Positions 42,259 to 54,466 of a stretch of 64,000 nt of DNA are shown here, one piece after another. Location of the stretch: assembly GCF_020520425.1 (NCBI RefSeq), contig NC_079487.1, positions 109,774,141 to 109,838,140 on the forward strand, written 5' to 3'. The notes beneath the pieces are model-generated. The model saw nothing but the letters and a program-made list of their open reading frames with translations. It was not told the origin of the DNA and searched no databases. This DNA is from Spinacia oleracea (taxonomy: Eukaryota; Streptophyta; Magnoliopsida; Caryophyllales; Amaranthaceae). How positions within the stretch are numbered: the stretch's first letter is position 1; each line of letters starts with the position of its first letter. The position numbers and the translations under genes are program-made.

Positions 42259-42942
42259 CTCCATCCGTCCCGGAATACTTGACCTGTTTTCCTTATCGGG
42301 TCGTCCCTTAATACTTGACCTGTTTCTAAAAATGAAAATATTCTAGCAATATTATATTATTTCTCACTCCACCCCTATTAACCCACATACCCCCTACTCC
42401 ATACAAAAAATGATTAAAAATTCAACCCCTACTCTCCCCCAACCCCACCCCTTTACACATTTCCCACTAACTACATTAAAATAATACCCCACTATCAACT
42501 ACTACTCCCTCCGTCTCTTTTTGTTTTTTACGTTTTGTATTTTTCACGCGTTTTAACGAATAATTAATTTGCATTGAAATCCCTCAATTTTTTTATTTAA
42601 ACGAGATACATTATGTTTATTTATAATGGTTCACTTTTATCAAAATTCTGATATTGGGAAATGAGAAAAAATTTAATGTCCCAATGAAAAAGTGTGAGAG
42701 ATTAAATGACCCAATTAATTTGATTGGTTAAAATAATAATTGGAAACAAATTTTGATAGAATACTAAATTATTTATGTGATAATATAAAAGGAAATGTAA
42801 AGAACATTTTGAAATACCCAAAAAGGAAAACGTAAAAAACAAAAAGAGACGGAGGGAGTACCTATTAAATTAAATAAGTCAATTCAAGTCCCTTAAACTC
42901 TGTGCCGGTTAAACCGGGTCGAGTATTCCGGGACGGAGGGAG
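42259..42942. repeat. Stowaway MITE interrupted by another Stowaway MITE
   Basis: Outer ends CTCCATCCGTCCCGGAATAC and (inverse) CTCCCTCCGTCCCGGAATAC, with TA at both borders (42257-42258, 42943-42944). The interior is split by a second complete MITE at 42505-42857. Confidence 0.88.
42505..42857. repeat. Inner Stowaway MITE
   Basis: Ends CTCCCTCCGTCTCTTTTTGT and its inverse, continuing TTTTTACGTTTT, with TA duplications at 42503-42504 and 42858-42859. It is a different subfamily from its host MITE. Confidence 0.9.
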
Positions 42943-43012
42943 TAAATATTAATAAATAATTCATAATTAATAATTAATAATTAATAATCCGTAATTAATT
43001 AATAATAATAAT

Positions 43013-46000
43013 AATGCGCTAATGGTCGTTTAGGGCAGTTCCACGGCCATCTCCGACGGCTATTCCGGCACGGCGAAGTTTCGCAGCGGCGCGCAGGACT
43101 CAGGCAGGGTTTAAGCAGCGGTTACTGGCGGTTTTTCAGGCGGTTACCACGACGTTTGGGTGCAGTTTCGGTGATATTCTGGTGCAGTTTCTGGTGCGGT
43201 GTTTCTGGGTTGTGGTTACAGCGACGACCGAGGCTGTTTATAGGGCAATTACCGGCGAGTTTGGCAGGCGGTTTTGGGCGTTTCTTGATCAATTCAGGCG
43301 AGTTGTTTCTTAGTCGTTTCAGGCGAGTTGTTGATAAGTTCCGGCGACATTCACGCTGTTACGTGGAGTGTGTTTGGTGTTTGGATTCACTGCTATTACG
43401 TGGGTTTCTGGCCGGCTGCTTCCTTTGTCCGACGACTTTGGAAGAGCTTCCAGTTGAGTGATCGACGCATCCTTATTGAATTGGGGTTGGTGTAACTTGT
43501 TATTTCGTGAGCAGTAGAGCGAAGGGTGTTGGGGTTCTGGTTATTTGTTTGTTGACAAGCTGGTTGCAGAAGGGTGTAGCTTTCTTTAAAGTCAAAAGTT
43601 GTGTTGCGGTGGTGGAGACTAGTTTTCTCGGCGTTGTGTTGAGGTTAGTGGGGCAGTTTACCGGTAGTTTTTGGTGCAGTTTCCGGCAGTTTTTGGTGCA
43701 GTTTACCGGCAGTTGTTTTGGTGAATTTTCGATCGACGTTCGACGGGGAATTTTTGGTGAGTTCCGTTTCAGATTCAGTGCGGTTGAAGTGCTTTGATAT
43801 GGTTACTTCCGTGGAGAAGTTTCATTGCCCTTTTGTGGGTCTTAGCGGGTGCCAGGATGGAGGTGGGCGTGGTCTGGTGAGGAGTTCTCTGATCACTCAC
43901 TTACAGGATCGTCATTGTTGCACTGGAGTGCGGGATGTAACCCGTCATTCCCTTACTACCAATTTGCAGGTATTTTCTACGGCTGAGGTGACCTTTCGTC
44001 GTATGGGAATTTGGCTATGTGGAGATTGTTTCAAGACGCATACTCATCGTATTAGGTGTCGACATGGCAGTGGTTCTAGTATTGTTTTTGTGGACCCACC
44101 TGATTCCGGGGATGGTACTATTCGTTTTATTCTCTACGGTATTTAAAAACCGCAAGCTCCTACTTCCGAGCTGTCTACCTCTGATGCGCCTCGAGAACAT
44201 CATTTTTCTTTTGATGTTGCTCTTCTAGACACTTTATTGTCTTAGCGGTTGCGTTCTGTGAAATCCATCCCTCCTAAATGTCGTTTGGGTTTTTCGCGAG
44301 TTCTAAAAGGGGTGCTTGATAAGGTGATTTGGAGACCAGATGACATTGCTTGTTGGGTTCAGTTGCTCGTGTTACCTCTTTGTGTCCTGAAGACTTTTTA
44401 TCCGCGAAGTAATCGTGAGTGTTCCTCCGGTGTTAGGCGGCGACTACAGGAAGAAAGTATCACCTCTGCTATTCGTTCTTGGGGTGTGCCTGGTGGTTCT
44501 GAGCAACTTGTCGTAGACACATTGGCTAGCGTGTCTCCCCCTCTATTGGATGTTGATGAAGACCATGATTTGGCGGAGCGTAATATTAAGCAATGTAAGA
44601 GAAAGATTTCTGGCGGTCACTACACTGCTGCCGTTAGAGTTCTTTCGTCCTCAGGTCTTGCCCCTTACAATGATGCTACTCTTGCAGATTTGCAAGCAAA
44701 GCACCCTTCAATTCCGGTCCCTACCTTACCGGATATCCCTGTTGATCATCACCTTACTGCTTCCTCCGCTGTTGTGTTGGAGCAGATTAGGGGCTTTCCG
44801 TGTGGTACTTCGTGCGGTAGAGATGGCTTACGTGCTCAACACCTTTTGGATTGCTTGGGTGGTGCTGTTGTAGCTGTTTCTGATGAGTTGGTGGACTCTA
44901 TCACTCGGGTAGTTAATCTCTTTCTTGTTGGAAAGTGTCCTGCTGAGCTTTGAGGATATATTGCTAGTGCTCCTCTTACGCCACTTGTTAAGCCTGGTGG
45001 TGGTATTCGGCCTATTGCTGTGGGCACTATTTGGAGGCGCCTTGTTTCTAAGGCCGGGGCTGCTGTGATTGGTCCGCGTTTAGGGAACTACTTAGGAGGG
45101 CTTCAGTTTGGAGTTGGGGTTCCAGCAGGTGGTGAGGCCATTCTCTATGCTGTCAATCGTTTGGTTGAGGCTCGTGGGGCCGATGTTGGCCTCTCTATGT
45201 TATTGGTGGATTTTCAAAATGCATTCAATTTGGTTGATCGATCGGCTTTGTTGCGTGAGGTTCGGCTACATTGTCCTGCTCATTCGCGTTGGGTTGAATT
45301 CTGCTACTCTTCTCCAGCGCGGTTGTATTATGGGGAGCATACCTTGTGGTCTTGTTAAGGTGTGCAGCAAGGGGATCCTCTCGGCCCTTTGCTATTTTTT
45401 TGGTTCTACATCCATTGGTGTGTCGAATCAGAGACTCTTTTGATCTATCTCTTCAGGCTTGGTACTTGGACGATGACACTATCGTTGGTGACACTTTGGT
45501 GGTTGGAAAGGTCTTGGAATTGATTTTGGAGGAGGGTCCTCATTTAGGTCTCCATGTTAATGTTGAGAAGACAGAGGTTTTCTGGCCTTCGGAGGATCCA
45601 CGCAGTCGTCTAGAGGGTGTCTTTCCTACGGATATTGTTCGTCCTGCGCTTGGTGTTAAGTTGCTTGGTGGTCCAGTCAGTACGGATTCCTCTTTTTGCA
45701 AGGAGTTGGTTTCGCGACGGGTGTCGAAGACTGTTGTGTTGATGGATGCTGTAGCTAAGCTTAATGATCCCCAGTGTGAGTTGTTGCTTCTTCATGCGTG
45801 CACTGGAGTTTCTAAACTCTACTTTGCTATGCGCACTTGTCCGCCTCATCTTTTTGAAGCGGCATTATTCTTATGGAGGGTTGGGTGTTTATTCAGCTGG
45901 TGATGTTCGACATTATGCTTTTCTTGCATCCCGTTTGCAGTCTTCTGGTTTGCAGGATTCGCTTCTTCGGCTTTCGGGTGTTGATGGTCCGGGGTCGGCC

Positions 46001-48235
46001 TTTGATGATGCTCTTGGTCTTTTCAATAGGACCGTGGAGCAGGGGAGGACCTATGGATACCCCATAGGGTCCATAGGGACCCCCATTATTTTTTTTAAAA
46101 AATTAGAAAGTATTTAAAATTTGAATTAAAAAAAAAAAATGTACTTGTGGTCCCCCAATAAAGTCAGCAATAATATGGGAAGGAAAAAAAAGATGGAACA
46201 AAATTCCAACTTTGAAAAAAAGTCACGTGAAACCTGTAAAAGGAGAGGAAAAGTTAGGCTTTTTACTAATTCCCAAAATTGTAATACTTCCAAGACTAAT
46301 TATTATTGAATAAAAAATTAAAAACCCACATTTTCTTGTTTTTTACCAATACAACGACTCTTTGTTTCCCTGACTTCTGCTTTTTTGTTCATTGCTAATG
46401 GGTTTCAATCTTCTCACTCTCTTTCTCATGAATCTCTCATAATCAATTAACATTGGATTTTTATTTTTCAAATTAAAAAAGTAGGAAGCAAATAGCACTG
46501 CAGTGCCGCCGTGCCGGAGTGCGAGCTGCGGCTGCGGCGCTGCGCTTCAAGAAAGTGCCGCCTCCGACGGTCCGACCTCCGTTACTGCCCAATTCGACGC
46601 GGCGGCGCCACCGCCTACTCACGGCCTCACGCGGACTGGTATTACCTTCTTTAATCTTTACTCTTTCATTTTTTAAATAATCAATTTATAACATTTTATG
46701 GTTCAATTTAATTAGGTTTAAGTGTTAACTATTTTGTAAATTAGATTTTGGGTAATTTCAAATTTCATTCATAAAATTGAATTTATTGGTACTTTGGTAG
46801 TGTTTGGTACTTGGTAGCTTGGATGATTTATGATTGAGTGTTGAATTTAAATATTTAATTAAATAATTGAATACTTGTTTATTTGAATTATTGAATTAAT
46901 GGAATCCTTGATTTCGAATTTCATTCATAAAATTGAATAAATTGGTAGTGTTTGGTTGTTTTGATGATTGATTGTTGAATTTAAATATTTATTGAATTAT
47001 TGAATACTTGATTTTTGAATTATTGAATACTTCATTATTAAATATTATTTGAATACTTCACTATTATGAAGCGGTTTCAAGGAATGCAAAATCGTCGAGG
47101 GAAAATGTAATTTATTTATTTATTTTTTAATATTTTCATTAGTTTTATTGTATCTTATGAACGAATTTATTATTTTGAGTTTTCAAATTTTTAGTTGACT
47201 TTTAATTTTGACTTTTATAGTTGACTTTTATAGTTGACTTTTAATTATTTTTTTGCAATGAAGTTGTATTTAATTTTGGACCCCCATTTTATAATTCCTG
47301 GGTCCGCCCCTGCCGTGGAGACCGACTTTATGAGTAGCCCTAGTGAGATCGCTTCCCCCACTCTCATGAAGAAATTGGCAGACATATATTTCACGAAGGT
47401 TACTGCTGATGCGGAATCCGCCTACTCCTTATCTTCACGTCATGTTGCCCTTTGGAAATCACAGCAGGGGGATCACTCCTCAGCTTGGTTGCGGGTAGTC
47501 CCCATATCGGGTTTAGGCCAGACTATGAACGGTAAGACTTATCGTTCGGTTCTTTGCTATCGGTTGGGTATTCCGTTGTTCTCTGATTCGACGCCGTGTT
47601 CTGCTTGCTCTCGGGTTTTCGATGGGGACATTTATGGGGATCATGCCGTGTCTTGTGCTGGGATTGTGGGTATCAAACATCGACATAATGTTGTTCGTGA
47701 TACCCTTTTGGATATTTTCTATCGGTCGGGGATTTCTGCTCGCAAGGAGGTTGATGTTGGGCTGACTAGTGAGAGTGATGGAGCTCTTCGTCCTGCAGAT
47801 ATATTTCTTTATTCATGGGATGGCGGTCTAGATGTGTGTGTTTACTTGACTGGGTCTTCCCCTATGACGCAATCTGGGTTGTCAGACTTCGTTCCGGGTC
47901 GGGTTGTGGCGGTTGCTGCGCAGCGGAAGCAGGATAAGTATGCGGCACGTTGTAGGGCTTTGGGTTACGGTTTCTTTCCTTTTTCCTTCTCTTCTTTTGG
48001 GGAATTAGAGAAAGGGGCTGTTTCGTTGCTGAAGCGGGTCCAGACGTACTCCAGGGCTCAAGACATTGGGGCCGGGCAGCTACCCACATTTTCAGCAGGA
48101 TCGGGTTCGCCATAGCTAGAGGAGTGGGGGCCCAGATTGTATCTCGGCTCCCCACCAACTTCTTGTAGTTTACTTTATCTTTGTAGCTTGTTAAGATTGT
48201 AACGTTTTGGTGGTTTCCCATAATAATAATAATAA
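43013..48235 (+). mobile_element. RLE-type non-LTR retrotransposon, copy 1 (defective)
   Basis: The element lies between (TAA)n tracts: AATAATAATAATAAT precedes it (about 42998-43012) and the tail at 48221-48235 is TAA repeats. A GC-rich leader of about 780 bases precedes the ATG at 43799. Coding order: N-terminal zinc finger (Cys-Cys-His-His, FHCPFVGLSGC to THLQDRH, with a second WLCGDCFKTH motif); reverse transcriptase (LVDFQNAFNLVD, GVQQGDPLGPLL, AWYLDDDTIVGD); CCHC motif (CSACSRVFDGDIYGDHAVSC, about 47597-47660); then RPADIFLYSW and LDVCVYLTG, fitting a PD-(D/E)XK restriction-like endonuclease. This order matches R2/R4-type elements, not L1. Several stops (44146, 44248, 44951, 45356), frameshifts, a deletion near 45870 and a hAT insertion at 46040-47312 disable it. 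Confidence 0.8.
46040..47312. mobile_element. Non-autonomous hAT element inside copy 1
   Basis: Inverted ends CAGGGGAGGACC and (inverse) CAGGGGCGGACC with a perfect 8-bp duplication CCGTGGAG (46032-46039, 47313-47320). Removing the insert makes the host reading frame continuous. The interior is 1273 bases, AT-rich apart from a GC-rich block at about 46495-46640; no transposase is visible. A subterminal palindrome, ACCCCATAGGGTCC, lies near the left end. Confidence 0.92.
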
Positions 48236-48368
48236 CTATTGCTATAGCCAGGGGAGTGGGGGCCCAGATTGTATCTCGGCTTCCCACTAACTATTTGTAA
48301 ATTTTTTGACTTTGTAAGCATTTTATTTATAATAATAATAACAATAATAATAATAATAATAATAATAA
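48236..48368 (+). mobile_element. Copy 3: 5'-truncated 3' end of the same non-LTR element
   Basis: Begins CTATAGCCAGGGGAGTGGGG, equivalent to the last 18 codons of copy 1 (GAQIVSRLPTN and a stop), continues with the shared 3'UTR (TTGACTTTGTAAGCATTT) and ends in (TAA)n. It directly follows the TAA tail of copy 1. Confidence 0.8.
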
Positions 48369-48799
48369 TCTATTACTATATATACTAAAAGAGACACCAG
48401 GAATGACACGTGTCAATTCCTGGTGCGATTTTCCCCATTCAAAAACCACTTTCCAAAATAGTGTATCTGTTTTATTTTATTTTTATTTTATACCTTTTTT
48501 TTATAAACTATTTATGTATGGAAGCAAAATTTAGTTTATAAATTATGGCAATAATAGATACGACGTAATAATAATTATTCTAAATGGGTAATATTTTAGT
48601 CAAATCGCTATATTAATAATGGAAAATATATCACTCAATATTTTGGTCAAATTACCATATTTTAAATATGCACATTAGATGAATACATTTAAACGAGTAT
48701 GTTAAAAATGATATAACTATGCAGTAGCTTAGGAGATATTCAGTTAATATTTTGTGAAAAAAATGATCAAAATCCGTGCGTGCACGGGATTTAATCTAG
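48369..48799 (+). mobile_element. Complete small Helitron (431 bp) in the TAA array
   Basis: Starts TCTATTACTATATATACTAA, ends with the hairpin CCGTGCGTGCACGG, spacer and CTAG, then T. Flanks read ...TAATAA | TAATAATAA..., so the TAA repeat is restored on removal and the A/T insertion rule holds. No coding capacity. Confidence 0.88.
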
Positions 48800-48810
48800 T
48801 AATAATAATA

Positions 48811-48888
48811 ATCGATCGAGGAGTGCTGGGGGCCCAGATTTTTCCCACTAACTATTTGTATAATATTTGACTTTGTTAGCATTTGATT

Positions 48889-48925
<37 letters not shown>

Positions 48926-48932
48926 TATTATT
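48811..48932 (+). mobile_element. Copy 4: short degenerate 3' end of the same non-LTR element
   Basis: GGGGGCCCAGATTTTTCCCA and CTATTTGTATAATATTTGAC match the tail of copies 1 and 3 with a small deletion, then TTGATTTATAATAATAATAA into a (TAA)n run that meets the inverted (TTA)n of copy 2. Confidence 0.7.
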
Positions 48933-48934
48933 AT

Positions 48935-50345
48935 TTTTATTATTATTATTATTATTATAAATCAAATGCTAACAAAGTCAATCATTTTACAAATGATTAG
49001 TGGGCAGCCGAGATACAATTTGGGCCCCCATTCCTCTAGGTATAGCAAAACCTATCCTGGTGAAAATATGAGCAGCAGCACGAGCCTCAATGTCTTGTGT
49101 CCTAGAAAACTTCTGGATCCGCTTCAGCAACGCAACAACATCCTTATCCAACTCACCCAAAGAAGAGAAAGAGAACGGAAGAAAGCCATAATCAATGGCC
49201 CTGCAACGTGCTTCGTACTTGGCCCGCTTCCGAATAGCCGCATCAGTCACAACCCGACCTGGGGCAAAGCCAGACAACCCAGGTTGTGTCAAAGGAGAAG
49301 AACCCGTCAAGTCAACACACACATCACAACCCCGATCCCAAGAGTAGAGCAACACGTCTGCTGGTCGGAGAGCTCCATCGTTCCCTCCAGATAGACCAAT
49401 ATCAACCTCTTTCCGCGCCGAGATCCCAGACCGGTAACAAACATTAACAAGGGTATCCCGAACCACATTATGACGATGTTTAATACACACAATGCCAGCA
49501 CATGACACCGCATGATCACCAAATATGTCTCCCACAAAGACCTGGAGCAAGCAGAACATGGCACCGTAACAGAGAACAAAGGAACCCCCAACCGGTAACA
49601 CAACACACATCGATAAGCCTTAGCATTCATCGTCTATCCCAAACCTGATATGGGGACCGCACCGAGCCAAGCAGAGGTGTGATCTCCCTGCTGCGATTTC
49701 CGCAACGCCGACTGCCGAGACGATAAAGAGAAGGTGGATTCTGCAGTTGCAGTAACCTTTGTGAAATATATATCTGCCAATTTCTTCACAAGTTTAGGGG
49801 CAGCGACCTCACTAGGGTTACTCAGAATGTCATACTCCACCGTTCCACTAAATAGACTCAACGCATCTTCAAATGACTGACCAGGACCAACAATATTAGC
49901 ATGCCGTAGAAGCTGTGTCTGCAAACCAAAAGACTGCAACCGAGAGGCAAGAAAAGCATAATGCCGAACATCACCCGCGGAATAAACACCAAGTCCGCCA
50001 AAAGAAAAAGGTAAGGTGGCAAGTCGCCACTGCCAATCGCCAAAGCCAGGCCTCGAAGCAGTAACAGTACGCTCCAAAGAAGATCGAAGAGCCTCATCGA
50101 AAGTGCGATGCGCAGCCTCAAAAATACCAGGAGGACAAGTACGCAAAGCAAAGTAGAGTTTAGAAACTCCGGTACATGCCCTAAGCAACAACAACTCACA
50201 CTGAGGATCATCAAGCTGAGCAACCTTATCCATAAGCCCAATGGCTTTGATTACCCTTTGCATCACAAGCCCACCACTAAAAGCACGATTGGAACTAGCG
50301 GGACCGCCATGCAACTTAACACCATGCAAAGGACGAGCATGATTG
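48935..50345 (-). mobile_element. RLE-type non-LTR retrotransposon, copy 2 (5'-truncated)
   Basis: Minus-strand copy with its (TAA)n tail at 48935-48958 facing the tails of copies 3 and 4. Coding begins mid-thumb near 50329 and continues in one frame (CELLLLRACTGVSKLYFALR, GLGVYSAGDVRHYAFLASRL, ADIYFTKVTATAESTF) to a stop near 49634, then in other frames. It keeps GDIFGDHAVSC, HRHNVVRDTL, RPADVLLYSW and CDVCVDLTGSSP, the acidic residue that copy 1 has lost, and ends VSRLPTNHL at 48987. The region equivalent to the copy 1 deletion is intact. The loss of everything upstream is typical of incomplete target-primed reverse transcription. Confidence 0.82.
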
Positions 50346-51135
50346 CATTCTCTTTTTTTTTTCTTTGATTGATTGGTGCATGATTGAAGTTGTGAATTGA
50401 TTGGTTTCTTTTGGAGTGAGTATGATGTAGCAAATTACTTGGCATAAGTGAGAAGGGAGTATTAGGGGTTTTCTCACCTCTCATTAATCACAACTTTGCT
50501 TTAATTATATAGATTCAAAATGACACCAGTAATTTATAACCGAAAAAGCTATAATTTATATTTTCTGGTAATTTAGAACATATAATTTACTACATATATT
50601 TATATGAGTTCTAACCTAAACTTAAAAATAAATTTAAATATAACAATGATGTAATTATATGCATTTTAATCTACAACACGAGTCCTAACCTAGACCCGGA
50701 TTATTTTTGAATACAATATAAGCGCTAAAGTTATATCAACTAATCTAACTCGGTCTCGTTGCTTAAATCCCTAAATACATGAATCCAATTTTACAAAAAG
50801 TTGTTTGAATTTTAACCCCTAATAAGTTAGATATATTAGGTAGTATCTTTTATGTTTCTTAAACTTAATTTATTTTCTTAAACATAATTTCTCCCTAATA
50901 TTCCCCAAAAAAGTGAAACAATGTTTAAAATAAAAAAATTATATATTGTACGTACATAGTATAACGCACACCGTGCTTAATTGACCAATTTGAATTAATT
51001 ATATTTTACAGAAATAATATTTTTCTACGTCATTATTTTTATTTTTCATCTCACTTTTTCTCAATCACACATAACAAATTACAAATAAAGTTTATATTAT
51101 AAAAATATTTCCAATTGTAAGTTAGTACTTCGTAA
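50346..51135. other. AT-rich flank of copy 2
   Basis: No gene seen. It includes the junction where copy 2 is truncated and possibly the body of the Helitron-like element ending near 51177. Confidence 0.35.
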
Positions 51136-51139
51136 ACAA

Positions 51140-51177
51140 ATTTAGTAACACTCGTGCGTTGCACGCGTCCTAAACTA
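51140..51177 (+). repeat. Helitron-like 3' terminus
   Basis: A hairpin CGTGCGTTGCACG followed by CGTCCTAAACTAA and T resembles a Helitron 3' end (hairpin plus CTRR). A matching 5' end was not found with confidence, so limits of the element are unknown. Confidence 0.4.
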
Positions 51178-51279
51178 ATAAACAATAATAATAAACAATA
51201 AACATTAGGAAGAGAAGTAATAACATCTGAATAAAAAAATTAAAAAAAACATTAGATGTAACAAAACTAATCAAGTCTA

Positions 51280-51754
51280 TCTAACAAATCCGACCAGTCA
51301 TATCTTTTGTAAACAAGATTGATATTGGATTCTTTGGTCCATGCTTGTTCCACTGTGCTTCCCATAACTCCTCGTCGCCAGGTCCGTGAATGTTCCACTG
51401 TGTTTCCCATAACCCCTTATTATTCCGATATGACATTGCGGAAAAGCTCTCGTCGTAACTTGGAAAATGCGAAGAATACTCGTGTATTAATCTCCGCACA
51501 TAAATCACGAAAATATGGTACTTGTATGTGTTAATTCCGTTGTCATGAAAGATAAATCTGTACGTCCTCCACACAGTGACGCTAAACATGAAGATATTGG
51601 TATGCCTCTTAGAAATATTATTCCGTAACTCAATGACAAGTATGACAGATTCAAAGGCAAAGAAACACGAAAAGTGGACCCCATTAACGAAAAATTTAAC
51701 AGTTTCAGTTGTAGTTTGAAGGTTTGTCATTTTACGAGGCAGAAGGAATAGCAC
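51280..51754 (-). other. Unrecognised 157-codon open frame
   Basis: An open frame with no domain I know. Near its C-terminus it contains a duplicated motif, LWETQWNIHGPG and LWEAQWNKHGPK, encoded by two similar DNA units at about 51335-51410. It may be part of the neighbouring retroelement fragment or a captured gene piece. There is no evidence of expression. Confidence 0.25.
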
Positions 51755-51849
51755 GCGGTACGGAAAAAACCGCAGGTGCCTAAGAAGACAAAGGCCAGAG
51801 CTTTAGTCCTCGACTCACGAAAAATAAATCAGAAAACTCGAAGTTACGA

Positions 51850-52796
51850 AGAAAGAAACTTACCGGATCTGAAGACGTCACAAGAGAACGAGGGACAACG
51901 TTCAAAGGAATCGCGTCTCTGGACTTGCAAGATTCCAGGGATCAGCCCTCACGCTCCTAGCCCGAGCAAGCTGGTCCTCGGAAAGATGGTATTGCTCTAT
52001 CTTTGGATTCCGAGGATTTCCCCTCCCGAACTTGTAGTAAGGATTCCGGCAGAGTATCTTCTTTAGATCCAAAGTGATTCCAAGCTTCTCATGATCAATA
52101 GCTGAGCGACCAGTCTCTATACCAAAAGAGGAAACAAGCGTCAGAAACAAAAAATATAAAAGTGGAGATCAAACTAATGAAACAGGGTCTCAGCCGAAGA
52201 AAACCTCACCCTTATCAAAAATGATCCTGAGACCGGCGGCAGCAAGGATGACCTCCAAAAAGACTTAATTCAGATTTGGAAGCCAATTCTCTGGCTCGGG
52301 GTACTTCATGTTGGTCCTGGCCAAGAACCACAACAGAAGATCGTTGTAAGTCTTGTCATTTCTGTTAGGGGCACCCACTCCAGTCATGTCCCGATCTGGC
52401 TTAACAAACCACTTCGGGGGCCGATAAAAGTGAAGGTGCCTCGAATCCATTGGGACACGAACAAGAAGCCATTCCCCTTTCCACACATGATCCTAAGAAA
52501 TGTAGGGATGAGATGTGGTATAAGAAGGCTAACCCATGTCTATTGACACCTGCAACAACGGTATTTTTCTGCAATTCATGCAGATCTATGAAGACGACCA
52601 CAGACAAGGGAAAGTTTATGAAATCGCACACATATCGTAAGTCGATGATATGCCTCATAGACTTTGGGGTCAGTTGAGCCAAGGAGATGTTGTAGGCAAC
52701 CAACACGTCTGCAACAAAAGGATCCAAGGGGAATCGAAGGCCATACTCAAAATGATGAGTGTAGACCGCGATGAAACCACTCGGAGGATTCGTCAC
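51850..52796 (-). pseudogene. Retroelement gag-like fragment (downstream half)
   Basis: Frames at 52796-52401 (GFIAVYTHHFEYGLRFPLDP), 52486-52265 (WKGEWLLVRVPMDSRHLHFY) and about 52140-51915 (HEKLGITLDLKKILCRNPYY) resemble the gag-like or plant-mobile-domain-like proteins common in Caryophyllales retroelements. The first two are offset by a frameshift. The upstream half lies at 60065-60492: the two are separated by the 7.3-kb element, and the 5-bp duplication GTCAC marks the break. The exact retroelement family is not identified. Confidence 0.6.
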
Positions 52797-53215
52797 TGTA
52801 ACACCCCCAATTTACTACTAGAAATAAATAGAAATATAAAAGACTTTATAATAAATTGCGGAAGCTTATACCTAAATCGGAGGTATCACCGCCACACTTG
52901 ATCACATTGTCAAGTGCTAAGGCTTACAAAACTCAAACTATTACAACTCGATTACTAGGTGGTCTATTTAAACTAAAAGTATTAAACTGTCATACAAGAC
53001 TAAACGATAATATTGAGCTCCTTCAACTTGCATGTAATTGCGTCTTTTACGATCGATCTTCTCCAGTCAGTCTTGACTGCTCACCATAGTGGACAAATTC
53101 CAAAAGGATCGTCGCAGGGCCACCATAAGAAAAAGACATGGCCGCAAACACACATAACAAATAAACACACACGTCAGCAAAAACTGAGTAATCATCGCTT
53201 ATTGAATAACCAGAC

Positions 53216-53217
<2 letters not shown>

Positions 53218-53280
<63 letters not shown>

Positions 53281-53300
53281 TAATATAATAATAATAATTT
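53218..53300 (+). repeat. TAA microsatellite
   Basis: About 22 uninterrupted ATA units followed by a short degenerate stretch. The predicted poly-Asn frame across it is an artefact. Confidence 0.95.
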
Positions 53301-54466
53301 AACAAACACATAAGTACAAATTGATAAACAATTCTTATAAAACTAGTACCTATAACCATAAGTAACAAGGGTTTATTGTTAATTTCTTATAAGTTCACCA
53401 TTTGAGGAATGTGGATCGCGTCCACCACCCATTAGTATATATTAAACTATTGGATGTAACCACCAGAAAAATATGAATCTAGTCCACCACCCAATAGTAT
53501 TGGACTATTGGATGTAACCACCAAACAGGTCTTAGTCTTTAAGTGTGCACACCCCCCGGTGAATGTTTTTAACTCAAAGGAGTAGATTAAGCCTAGGGTC
53601 GTGCTCATGGCTCCGACCAAATAATAAAGCACAATGTGCTATTTAACCGGTTCATACAATATCTTAGAGAAAAAGGAATTAGGAGATGATCAATTATCAT
53701 CCCAAAATAGTACCAGTAACACTAATACTCAATATGAACAATACCACTAATTCCTTAATAATAAACTTATGGGAATCATCTTAGTACCATCAACGTACTC
53801 ATGGTAAGAGAAAATACAACACTAGCTTTGATATAAAATAAAATACATAACAAGCAAGAATATATAAAAGATAGATACTAGCAGATAACCATATATTCCA
53901 AGTGGGTCATATATATCACAAAACACACAATTCTAATAAACTCATAAAGAAATCAGTGCGATTACAACTGATTAATATAAACACCTCTAAAGAATATGCG
54001 TAATTACACATAATAAATAATATACACAAACAATATAAAAGGACTATGTGCGCGTGATTACAACTAATAATATACAAAAGGGACTAAGCGTAATTACTAA
54101 CTATTAATTAATAAAGCCAAGAAACTCTATAACAATCTAAACCTCTAGAATATATAGATTGACCCATTCCAAATTTCCAATATCAATCCACAAATAAACT
54201 AGACCCTTAGATATCTACACATATACTAAATAACAGTGACTAATATAATAAGAAATCTAAATCAACAATATTATCCATGAGTTGAGCATTTATCCAATAC
54301 ACGTTATCACATTATTAACTTATAATTAGACATAAAATTTATACTATATATAACAAACAACTCCAAAGACCTATACATGATTATATATAATAATCAATAC
54401 TTAATTATGAATAATTTAAAGAGACTAAGTGTGCGTGATTACCTTCCCGGAAATGAGAAAAACATA

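Noticed and set aside
43156-43797. Two Arg/Phe/Gly-rich frames upstream of the retrotransposon start codon
   Set aside because: They lie in the GC-rich leader with repeated GGTGCAGTTT motifs and show no domain.
53013-53288. Poly-Asn protein frame
   Set aside because: Produced by the TAA microsatellite.
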